From NCBI GenBank assembly GCA_902761275.1, contig CACWJS010000040.1, forward strand, positions 1 through 32,592: a stretch of DNA of 32,592 nucleotides. Direction: 5' to 3'. This DNA is from an uncultured bacterium (GTDB lineage: Bacteria; Verrucomicrobiota; Kiritimatiellia; RFP12; UBA1067). Position numbers and translations under genes: made by a program. Below, piece after piece: positions 6,867-14,180 of the stretch. Within the stretch, counting starts at the first letter, position 1, and every line of letters starts with the position of its first letter. The notes below the pieces were generated by a model. The model was not told where the DNA came from. It did not search any database and saw only the letters and a list, made by a program, of their open reading frames with translations.

Positions 6867-9800
6867 CTATCTGACGATAATCAGGAATCCGCCATTGCCC
6901 GTCATTCGACCAGGCGACGATGCGCATAGCGTCGTCCGGACATAGCCGGCGACATTCGTGACCGCGCCGTACTGGAACGCGCCCGTGCCGGCGCTTGCGG
7001 TGAAGGTTTTGTTCTGGCGGTCGTACATCCCGGCGACTCCGTCCAGCACCGCCGGCACATAGTCGCGCACGAGCGTTCCATCCGGATTTGTCGTCGGGTC
7101 GCCGTCGGTGTACATCTTGAGGTAGTAGCACTTCGCCCGGCAGCCATAGTTCGGCGACCCCTGCGTTGGCTGGTACCAGTTTACCGCAAAGGCGAAGACA
7201 TTGACGTTGTAGTCCGGCGTCCAGGAGGTGTCCGAACCCGCGTACTTGTCCACGCCATCGACCGTCAGCCGCTGTTCGCCGGAATACATCTTCGCCTCGA
7301 CCTCGTAGGGCGTGTCGACGGCGAAAACGCCCTTATTCCAATTGCCGGTTTTCCAGCCCAGCCCCCACTGGCCGTTCTGGTATCCGTAGATCGGGAGGAA
7401 CCGCGAGTCGCCGCTATCCGGGCGTGCGCCTATGAATCCGAAGTCGGACCATCTTGCCAGCCATTCGATGCGGGTTTGGACGCGCAGGCCGTGCTTCGCC
7501 TTGACCCCGGTGTCGAGATAGACGGTGATGTTGTTGTAAGCCGAGTTGCCGGCGGACGAAATGTAGTCGGCGAAGCCTATCGCCTTGACCAGGAAGGCGC
7601 GGAACGCGGACTTGGGCTCCACCACCTTCGCCGGGAAGGAGAACCTCCCGCCCTCCTGCCCGACGGCCACCTGCGTCGCCAGGACATTGGGCCAGTCATT
7701 CGCGAAGATGCCATAGTCGCGGTCGCCCCAGCAGACGACCAGCATGTTGGTTTCGCCGACTGCCGCGCCCGGCGGCACCGTGACGTTGATTGTGCCGCCG
7801 ACAATGCTCGTTTCCAGGGTCTCGGGCATGTAGTCGGCCACGGCAGAACTCCCCACCACCACTTCCGGCTGCAGCAACACGACCGACTCGCCCGTCTCGT
7901 CGCCGCAATTGATGTAGGCTGGCGTGTCAAGGCCATTGAGATAGCACCCCGAATGGAAGACCTTGCCGGTCACGCGGTCGAAGACTCCGCCGCGCCCGTA
8001 GTAGTCCTTCACCGGCACGAAGTCGCGCACGAGGTCGCCTTCGGGATTGTCCGTCGTGTTGCCGTTCTCCCACATCTTGAGGGAATAGCAGCGCGCGCGG
8101 GTGGAAAGCCAGGGGAACTTGCCCTGGCCGTACCAAGCGGCGAAAAGCGTGCAGGTTCCCTCCGTAGTGACCTCGCCTTCGGTGGTCTGCTCGTTAACGG
8201 TGTTGGTCGTCCCCGCATCGACGTCTATGACCTCAAGGCGCTGCAAGCCGTCGTAGAGCCGTGAGGCAACCTGGTAGCGGGTGCAAAGGGTGACGTCGTG
8301 CCCAGTATCCATTCCGACCGCCCCGTATCCCTGGTACCAGTGGCCGCTGACGATGTGGGCCGGGAATATTCGCCGGTTGTCAGCGGTCGTATAGCGCGCG
8401 CCGCAGAACTCGCAGTCGCCAAAATTCAGCCACATCATCTCCGCCTCGATGCGAAGTCCGCTTCGCGCGTCCACGCCCGTGTCGATATAGACCGTGCGGA
8501 GGATGTTGTTGTCTACCCGGATGGTGTTGTCGCTCGCCACGTATTCGACGCGCTTGGCTTCGCCAGGAACGATGAAGGCGCGCATGCGCTGGCCGCCCGT
8601 AATGCCCAACGTGGCGGCCGAGGCGGAGAAGGTTCCCCCGGCCGAAGTGAGTCCGTTCGTCGTGAGTACGTATGAGCTTGGCCAGGAGTCGACAGTGTCG
8701 CCGCCGGCCTCGTAGCCCCAGCATAGAACCACGCCGCACGGCGAGGCAACCCCATCCGGCGGCACCGACACGTTGATCGTGTCGCCCGCAACGGAAACTG
8801 TCGGCAGATAGCAGTTCGCAACCGCGCTGGCGCGGTAGGTCGTAAGGTCAAGCGTCTCGCCGGTTTCCGCTCCGACAGCCAGGTGTTCGACGGGGCCCTG
8901 GCCAAAATAGACCGGCTCGAAAACGAGACCGGACACTTTGTCGTAGAGCGCACCGTGTCCGTCTGGGTCCTTCACCGGCACGAAGTCACGCACGAGGTCG
9001 CCCTCTAGGTTGTCCGTCGTGTTGCCATTTTCCCACATCTTGAGGTAATAGCAGCGCGCATGCGCCGTGGAACCGATCGGGTTGACGGTGTTGGCCATAT
9101 AGTATGCGCCGAAAACCGCGCATTGCCCGCCCGTATCGACGTAGCGGTTGTCATCCGTTTCGCAGATCTGGTTCCCGTCCACCGACAGCGTCTGCCGTCC
9201 GCGATAGAGCTTTGCCTCCACCTCGTAGATGACGTTGGTCTCGCACGCAGTCGAGTTGTATCTCGTGCCGCCGTAGCCGAGAAACCATTTGTTCTGGTAT
9301 GTGTGGATGGGGAAGATGCGGTTGCTATCGCCGCTACCGGATGCCATACGTCCGCCGCATAGATCCATGTCCGCATACGCAAGCCACATCATCCGCGTCT
9401 TCACGTGCAGGCCGGTCCTCGCGCGAACTCCCGAATATACCGACAGCGTCTTATGGGTGACGTCCTCGCCGCCGAGCCCAGCCGTTCCGGTCGTGGACTC
9501 GACATATTCGACCGCCTTGTAGGGACGCGTCACCGCGACAATCGCGCGCATGGCGGCGAAGACGCCCTTCTCCGCGGCCGAGACGGTCCAGACGCCGCCG
9601 GCCTCCGTCACCGTGCCGTCGGCAAGGCACGCCGAATGGCTCCACGCGGGGACCGCTTCGCCAGCGTCCAGCGCGCCCCAGCAAAGGTAGAGCGACGCAT
9701 TGGTCGCAACCGTTCCCTCGGGAACCGTCACCGTGATCGTGTCACCCTCTAACGAGATGGTCGGCTCCCCAGCGCCTTGAACATCTGGAGCGGCGCCAAG

Positions 9801-9869
9801 AGCGGCAAAAACAACAAGCGCCGCAGTCACCGAGCGAACTGCGGACATCTTCATGATCAAACCTCTCAT
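6867..9869 (-). CDS. Secreted three-module LamG-like protein with C-terminal hydrophobic tail
   Basis: The 1000-residue product starts at ATG 9869, chosen because GGAGG lies nine bases upstream and a signal peptide follows (MRGLIMKMSAVRS, hydrophobic core, cut before GEP). An ATG at 9905 lies at the predicted transcription start and is less likely. Three repeats of ~300 residues each contain a short beta-rich lead-in (TISLEGDTITVTVPEG), then an A(V)EYVES..Y-x-D-T-G-V-x-A-x-x-G-L-x-V segment, then YYLKMWENG..LVRDFVPVKD..G..YD, the signature of LamG-like surface proteins. The last residues are GNGGFLIIVR. No catalytic residues are seen. Likely an exported adhesin or glycan-binding protein; the ligand is unknown. 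It is a paralogue of the genes at 13149-22566. Confidence 0.8.
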   Translation of the reverse strand: MRGLIMKMSAVRSVTAALVVFAALGAAPDVQGAGEPTISLEGDTITVTVPEGTVATNASLYLCWGALDAGEAVPAWSHSACLADGTVTEAGGVWTVSAAEKGVFAAMRAIVAVTRPYKAVEYVESTTGTAGLGGEDVTHKTLSVYSGVRARTGLHVKTRMMWLAYADMDLCGGRMASGSGDSNRIFPIHTYQNKWFLGYGGTRYNSTACETNVIYEVEAKLYRGRQTLSVDGNQICETDDNRYVDTGGQCAVFGAYYMANTVNPIGSTAHARCYYLKMWENGNTTDNLEGDLVRDFVPVKDPDGHGALYDKVSGLVFEPVYFGQGPVEHLAVGAETGETLDLTTYRASAVANCYLPTVSVAGDTINVSVPPDGVASPCGVVLCWGYEAGGDTVDSWPSSYVLTTNGLTSAGGTFSASAATLGITGGQRMRAFIVPGEAKRVEYVASDNTIRVDNNILRTVYIDTGVDARSGLRIEAEMMWLNFGDCEFCGARYTTADNRRIFPAHIVSGHWYQGYGAVGMDTGHDVTLCTRYQVASRLYDGLQRLEVIDVDAGTTNTVNEQTTEGEVTTEGTCTLFAAWYGQGKFPWLSTRARCYSLKMWENGNTTDNPEGDLVRDFVPVKDYYGRGGVFDRVTGKVFHSGCYLNGLDTPAYINCGDETGESVVLLQPEVVVGSSAVADYMPETLETSIVGGTINVTVPPGAAVGETNMLVVCWGDRDYGIFANDWPNVLATQVAVGQEGGRFSFPAKVVEPKSAFRAFLVKAIGFADYISSAGNSAYNNITVYLDTGVKAKHGLRVQTRIEWLARWSDFGFIGARPDSGDSRFLPIYGYQNGQWGLGWKTGNWNKGVFAVDTPYEVEAKMYSGEQRLTVDGVDKYAGSDTSWTPDYNVNVFAFAVNWYQPTQGSPNYGCRAKCYYLKMYTDGDPTTNPDGTLVRDYVPAVLDGVAGMYDRQNKTFTASAGTGAFQYGAVTNVAGYVRTTLCASSPGRMTGNGGFLIIVR

Positions 9870-9911
9870 TGCATTTTCCTCCGTAGTTTCAGCATGACGC
9901 TTCATGCAGGT

Positions 9912-9939
9912 ATTATATCACATTTCAGCGCTAAGCCAA
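9912..9939 (-). promoter_or_regulatory. Promoter of the three-module LamG-like gene
   Basis: On the minus strand TTGGCT (9934-9939) and TATAAT (9912-9917, preceded by TGA) are 16 bases apart, at the 3' edge of murG. The predicted leader is about 35 bases and contains GGAGG before ATG 9869. Confidence 0.6.
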
Positions 9940-9946
9940 AAGCCGT

Positions 9947-11026
9947 TCACTTTGCCACGCTCTCGACGAGCGAGGCGACGCGAGCTGCGGCGTCGGGCGT
10001 GGCGAGAGCGCGCATCTTCTCCGCCATCTCGGCAAGGCGCTCGGGGCGGTCATAGCGCCCCATAAGGTAGATATAGAGCTGCTTCGCGGTCAACTGCGAC
10101 TGTATGCCCTCGTCCGCCGCGCCCTTCGACGCAAACGCCTCAGCGTTGAAATGCTGGTGGTTGCGCATCGCCGACGGCAGCGGGATCAGCATCGCCGCCT
10201 TGCCGCAGGCCGCGAGCTCGAAGCAAGTCGATGCGCCGGCGCGCGCGATGACGATGTCGGCCGAGGCAAACGCGTTCGCCATCTCGCGCTCGAACGCCTG
10301 GACGCGCGATTCAAGCGCAACGCTCGCGTACGTCGCAATAACGGCCCCCTCGTCTGCGACACCAGTCTGATGGATCACATAGAGCGGCCGCACTTCCCTT
10401 CCGGACGCAGCACGGCGGTCAATCTCGCTCTTCATCATCGCAAGCGCCTCGCTCGCAAGACAGTTTACCATGTGCGCACCCTGCGAGCCGCCCGTCACGA
10501 ACACGACAAAAGAGTCCTTTGGGATAAAGTCAAAGCGCGTTCCAGACGCGATGTCGGCACGGACGGGAAGTCCTGTCTTCTCCGTGTCGCAACTGGGCAT
10601 GTGCTTGGCCGTCACATCGAAACTTATCGCCACCTTCTTCGCAAAGCGGGAGAGAAATTCCACGGCTCGCCCTGGGACCGTGTTCGCCTCGTGGAGAACG
10701 ACCGGGACGCCGCAGCCTTTCGCCGCGAGAACAGGCGGAAGAGACGAATAGCTCCCCATAGCGAGCAGGACATCTGGCTTTGCGCGACGCATTTCCTTGC
10801 GGCAGCGCAGTATCGAGCGAAGTATCGAAAAAACGTTGCGAGCGGAAAGCTGCTTCGCGCCAGTAGAGAAAACAGGCCCGTGCCAGAATCGCATTACGCT
10901 CGACTCGATATCGCGCCCCGAGTCCCACACGGTCACCTCGTGGCCGCGATCCTTGAGCTCTTCCGCGACCGCGAGCCCCGGAAACGCATGTCCACCGGTT
11001 CCGCCACAGGCGACGACAATCTTCAT
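9947..11026 (-). CDS. murG: UDP-GlcNAc:lipid I N-acetylglucosaminyltransferase MurG
   Basis: The 359-residue peripheral membrane glycosyltransferase converts lipid I to lipid II on the inner face of the cytoplasmic membrane, the last cytoplasmic step of peptidoglycan precursor synthesis. Visible motifs are the N-terminal glycine loop GGTGGHAFPGLAVAEEL (residues ~8-24), MGSYSSLPPVLAA in place of the usual GFGGY-x-S-x-P, HEANTVPGRA, and TGGSQGAHMVN for the UDP-sugar domain. ARAGAST-x-x-ELAACGKAAMLIPLPSA near the C-terminus is diagnostic. It starts two bases after the stop of the TPR gene, so the two are co-transcribed with pyrF. No other mur or fts genes are next to it, so it is separated from the usual dcw cluster. 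Confidence 0.95.
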   Translation of the reverse strand: MKIVVACGGTGGHAFPGLAVAEELKDRGHEVTVWDSGRDIESSVMRFWHGPVFSTGAKQLSARNVFSILRSILRCRKEMRRAKPDVLLAMGSYSSLPPVLAAKGCGVPVVLHEANTVPGRAVEFLSRFAKKVAISFDVTAKHMPSCDTEKTGLPVRADIASGTRFDFIPKDSFVVFVTGGSQGAHMVNCLASEALAMMKSEIDRRAASGREVRPLYVIHQTGVADEGAVIATYASVALESRVQAFEREMANAFASADIVIARAGASTCFELAACGKAAMLIPLPSAMRNHQHFNAEAFASKGAADEGIQSQLTAKQLYIYLMGRYDRPERLAEMAEKMRALATPDAAARVASLVESVAK

Positions 11027-11027
11027 T

Positions 11028-12368
11028 TTACCAGTCCCTTTCGTTTGGCGGGAGCGGCGCCTTTCTCATGCGCGCTTTCTTCTCCGCCTCGTGTTCATCA
11101 CTGCGCTCCTGCGCCTTTTTCAAAACGGCTTCGACCTCCTGATCCTCGGAATCCTGCTGATCGCCCTCATCGGGCTCGTCCTTGTCCTTATCGTTGTCCT
11201 TGTTTTCATCCTCGGACTGCTGCTGATCCTGTTGCTGTTGTTGCTGGTCCTGGTTCTGCTGATTCTGGTTTTGCTGCTGGTTCTGGTCGTTCTTCTGCTG
11301 CTGATCGTTTTTCTGCTGTTGCTGGCCACCGCCATTGTTGTCCTTCGGAAGCAGCTCGCGTATCTCGTTGATGATCCTGAGCGCATCCTCCTGGTTTGGC
11401 GGGAGCGATTTCTCGACACACTCCATCTGAAGTTTCTCGAGCTCCGTGGCGAGACCCGATATCTTCGCCTGATCCTCGGCCGTGAATGGCGGCTTGTTGG
11501 TGTCGCTCTGCGCCTGCTGCTCGTAGGCACGCGCCCACGCCGGGAACTTCGAGCGGAAAGCACGCGTGTAGTCGAGCGCATCCTGCTGCCAGCTGCGACC
11601 ATTGAACTGCTCCACATCGAGCCATGCGTTCGACTGCGCGACAAGGTCTTCGTCCATCGCCGCGGGCGGCATCACCGTAAGCTTTACGAACCGCGTGAAG
11701 TCGTGCTCTGCGTCAGAGAGAAGAGGATACGCCTCGGGGTCGAGATCAGAAAGCCGCTTCGCCGCGTCCTTCGTCTTCTTGCGCGCCGTGTCAATCTGCG
11801 CGGAGATCGTCGCCGCCTGCTCCTCGTTCGTGACAGACTGCGCGATAAGCTCGCGGACGGGAATCCACGAATCCGAAAGCCGCTCCGCGCGCTTCGAAAG
11901 CGCGTCTGCGAGCGCAACCGCCTTTTCAGCGCGGTTTGTGCGATAGGCGCCAGACTCTGACATGAGCGCACGGCAATCCTTCGTCGCGGCAAGGAGCATC
12001 GCCCCGGGATCTTTCCCTTCCGCGGCCTTGAGAACGGACTTTAAATGCTCCTCCTCGCGAATTGCAGGCAGGCGGTCGGTCGCACGCGTGAAGTTGCGAT
12101 TCGCCTTCGCGTCCTCGGGTGCGGCCCTAAGCGCGATCTGCGCCGCATTCGCCGCCTCTTCGAGATTTCCCTTTTCGTATTCGAGCTTGGCGACGACTTC
12201 GGCCGCACGAGCGCCGTGCGTCTTTGAGAGGAGAAGCGGGCGCAGCGTCTTAAGAGCGTTCGTCACGTCGCCGTCGCGATAAAACGACACACCCTCGTTC
12301 CAGACCTCGCCGTCGGTCATCGCCGGTTCGGTCGCGGCAAGCAGAAGTGCTGCCAGCGCAAAAATCAC
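11028..12368 (-). CDS. Exported or membrane-anchored TPR protein with Gln/Asn-rich and acidic C-terminus
   Basis: The 446-residue protein starts at GTG 12368, whose last two bases plus A form the TGA of pyrF (4-bp overlap); GGAG lies nine bases upstream. The frame is open further up, but that part is pyrF read in another frame. Residues 1-14 (IFALAALLLAA) form a short signal or anchor. Residues ~20-115 carry tetratricopeptide-like helices (VWNEGVSFYRDGDVTNALKTL, AEVVAKLEYEKGNLEEAA). Residues ~349-384 are almost only Gln, Asn and Asp. Residues ~385-410 are acidic and ~411-446 form a charged helix ending PPNERDW. The layout recalls BatC/BatE proteins of aerotolerance (Bat) operons, but no VWA or MoxR partner is present, so function is open. 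Confidence 0.75.
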   Translation of the reverse strand: MIFALAALLLAATEPAMTDGEVWNEGVSFYRDGDVTNALKTLRPLLLSKTHGARAAEVVAKLEYEKGNLEEAANAAQIALRAAPEDAKANRNFTRATDRLPAIREEEHLKSVLKAAEGKDPGAMLLAATKDCRALMSESGAYRTNRAEKAVALADALSKRAERLSDSWIPVRELIAQSVTNEEQAATISAQIDTARKKTKDAAKRLSDLDPEAYPLLSDAEHDFTRFVKLTVMPPAAMDEDLVAQSNAWLDVEQFNGRSWQQDALDYTRAFRSKFPAWARAYEQQAQSDTNKPPFTAEDQAKISGLATELEKLQMECVEKSLPPNQEDALRIINEIRELLPKDNNGGGQQQQKNDQQQKNDQNQQQNQNQQNQDQQQQQQDQQQSEDENKDNDKDKDEPDEGDQQDSEDQEVEAVLKKAQERSDEHEAEKKARMRKAPLPPNERDW

Positions 12369-13060
12369 AGCGCCATCTCCGCAAGAATCGCCGCGGCCGC
12401 CGCCACAGGATCGTCTGCCGCGAGGATCGGGCGTCCAACAACGAGATGGGTCGCTCCGTCGCGCACCGCGTCTGCGGGCGTCGCAACGCGCTTCTGGTCG
12501 CCGACTGCGGCGCCAGCAGGCCTGACCCCAGGCGTCACGAAGATGGTCCCGGCGGCGAGCGACTTTGAAAGCGAGCCGACTTCCTTCGGGCTGCACACGA
12601 GCCCGTTCGCACCGTTCTCGACGGCGAACTTCGCCATCGCCGCGACCTGCTCGGCAGGAGTGCGGCCGACGATTCCGACGTCGGCGAGATCGGCGCCGTC
12701 CATCGAGGTGAGCACAGTGACGGCGAGGATCTTCGGCGCGGCGGCGCCGAACTCGGCTGCGGCGTCCGCTGCAGCGCGAATCATCGCCTTGCCGCCGACG
12801 GAGTGGATCGTCATAAGGTCTACGCCAAGCTTTCCGCCCGAACGAACGGCACGTTCGACTGTGCGGGGGATATCGTGGAACTTGAGGTCGAGGAACACCT
12901 TCTTGCCAAGGTCCTTCACCGCCTTCACGACATCGGGACCCTCGGCCGTGTAGAGCTCAAGCCCGATTTTGTAGAAGCCGACGCCGTCACCGATGGCCTT
13001 CACCTTGGCGACCGCCTCTTCCCTCGTCTGCACGTCAAGCGCAACAATCAGTTCTGCCAT
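12365..13060 (-). CDS. pyrF: Orotidine-5'-phosphate decarboxylase
   Basis: The 231-residue cytoplasmic enzyme converts OMP to UMP, the last step of pyrimidine nucleotide synthesis. The active-site signature FLDLKFHDIP covers residues 56-65 with Asp58, Lys60 and Asp63. Phosphate-loop features near the C-terminus (VTPGVRPAG, HLVVGRPI) also fit. ATG 13060 is used because MAELIVALDVQ is the family N-terminus and GGAAGGG precedes it; upstream codons in the same frame cross the promoter. It overlaps the TPR gene by four bases and heads an operon with murG, an unusual pairing of pyrimidine and cell-wall genes. UMP feeds UDP-sugar supply, so a link is conceivable but unproven. Confidence 0.95.
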   Translation of the reverse strand: MAELIVALDVQTREEAVAKVKAIGDGVGFYKIGLELYTAEGPDVVKAVKDLGKKVFLDLKFHDIPRTVERAVRSGGKLGVDLMTIHSVGGKAMIRAAADAAAEFGAAAPKILAVTVLTSMDGADLADVGIVGRTPAEQVAAMAKFAVENGANGLVCSPKEVGSLSKSLAAGTIFVTPGVRPAGAAVGDQKRVATPADAVRDGATHLVVGRPILAADDPVAAAAAILAEMAL

Positions 13061-13085
13061 TTTCCGCCCTTCCTTGTTTTTGGTA

Positions 13086-13114
13086 ATTATACCATATTCT
13101 TCCCCAAAGGGAAC
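13086..13114 (-). promoter_or_regulatory. pyrF operon promoter with small inverted repeat
   Basis: On the minus strand TATAAT (13086-13091) is preceded by TGG, an extended -10, about 25 bases before ATG 13060. Just upstream TTCCC-TTTG-GGGAA forms a 5-bp dyad. The -35 is weak. The same short spacer lies after the stop of the large LamG/DUF2341 gene. Confidence 0.6.
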
Positions 13115-13148
13115 AGGGGTAATGACAAAGGGCTTCGCGTCATCGCGG

Positions 13149-14180
13149 CTATCTGACGATAAGCAGAAATCCTCCGCCACCAAGGCTCTTCACCGCGCCG
13201 AAGCTGACGTAGTTCGCCATCGTCTCGGTCTTGTACTCCTCGGCGATCCACGCGGCGGAAGACGTCGCCCGGCGAATGCGCACCTCGTCGATGCCGCCAG
13301 TCCAGGCGGCGGCGGTGGGATCCTGGGATCCATCGCCGCCCTTCCAGCCGATGACCAGGTGCTCGGTTGGCGTGACAACCGCCTTGAGCGTGTCGCTTTT
13401 CACGAGACTGCCATTGGCGTAGAGCGAGGCCGTCGTGTTGGTGTAGGTCGCCGCGAAATGCTGCCATGCCGCATTCGATGCGGTTGAAATGGTCGCCTGC
13501 ATCTGGCTGCTGTTCGATGACCCTACGGTGACAATAGTGCGACTGTTCTGAAGCGTCAGTTCATAGCCGGCGGGATTCGTCCAATTAGACATGCTGGAAA
13601 TCATGCGTCCATAGTTCGCCGCGCTATTGGTGTCGCGCGACCAACAGGTGAGCGTGAGCGCCGAGCCCGCCCCCAGCGTCGTCCAGGCCGGATCGGGGGC
13701 ATAGCGGATGGCGGACGTACCATCGAGCCAGATGGTCTTCCCGAGCGGGCCGGGATAGGTGGCGCTGCCCTCATACGTCGGAGTACCATTGGTGATGGCT
13801 ATGGCAAGACCGTTCACCGACTCCGCCGCGCTGCCGTTAAAGTGCCAAACAGCGTTGTAGCCGGCCAGCGACCACACTGTGGACGGCGGCGGCAGGAAGG
13901 ACGCCTGGCGCGGCCGCTTCGCCCAGCGCATCATGATTGTCGTGGCCGACGAAAGCGACGGCACCGAGACCCAGACGAGCGACTCGCCGGACGGACGGAT
14001 TCCAGGTATCGACTTCGCTGGGCAGCGGCACGTCCTCGTCATCCACGAACCAGAGGCAGCCCGCCTGCGGGCATTCCGCGTAGGAGAAGCCGGACGGGGC
14101 ACCCTCCGAGATGCGCACGAGGACCGGGAAGTTCTCGAGCGGCGTCGCAGGCGCGGACGGGAAGGAGAGGACACTCGCAA
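13149..14180 (-). pseudogene. Frameshifted 3' part of the large DUF2341/LamG gene
   Basis: From about 13998 down to 13149 this frame continues the large secreted protein: SGESLVWVSVPSL of DUF2341, then a LamG-type domain (GYNAVWHFNGSA, ALTLTCWSRD, WQHFAATYTNTTASLYANGSL, GGIDEVRIRRATSSAAWIAEEY), and the tail GGGGFLLIVR. The portion of this frame from 14180 to ~13998 is not homologous and is read through only by chance. Its neighbour frame ends at 13837 in unrelated residues. Removing one copy of the duplicated ACGG at 13991-13998 joins both into one 1959-residue product. Either the gene is broken, or it switches, or the assembly is wrong here. Confidence 0.75.

Noticed and set aside
11211-11330. 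Trinucleotide microsatellite in the TPR gene
   Set aside because: CAG and TTG codons are mixed irregularly; this is composition-driven Gln/Asn coding, not a clean tandem repeat.
10797-11960. Plus-strand frame with a long Leu/Val-rich stretch that looks transmembrane
   Set aside because: The Leu run is the reverse strand of the Gln/Asn tract of the TPR protein; no start signal or homology.
12369-12596. N-terminal extension of the TPR gene
   Set aside because: It is pyrF read in another frame, Arg-rich, and the GTG at 12368 has a proper Shine-Dalgarno and signal peptide.
13149-14000. Programmed ribosomal frameshift in the giant LamG gene
   Set aside because: No slippery heptamer or stimulatory hairpin is evident, and a 4-base duplication against the internal paralogue explains the shift fully.
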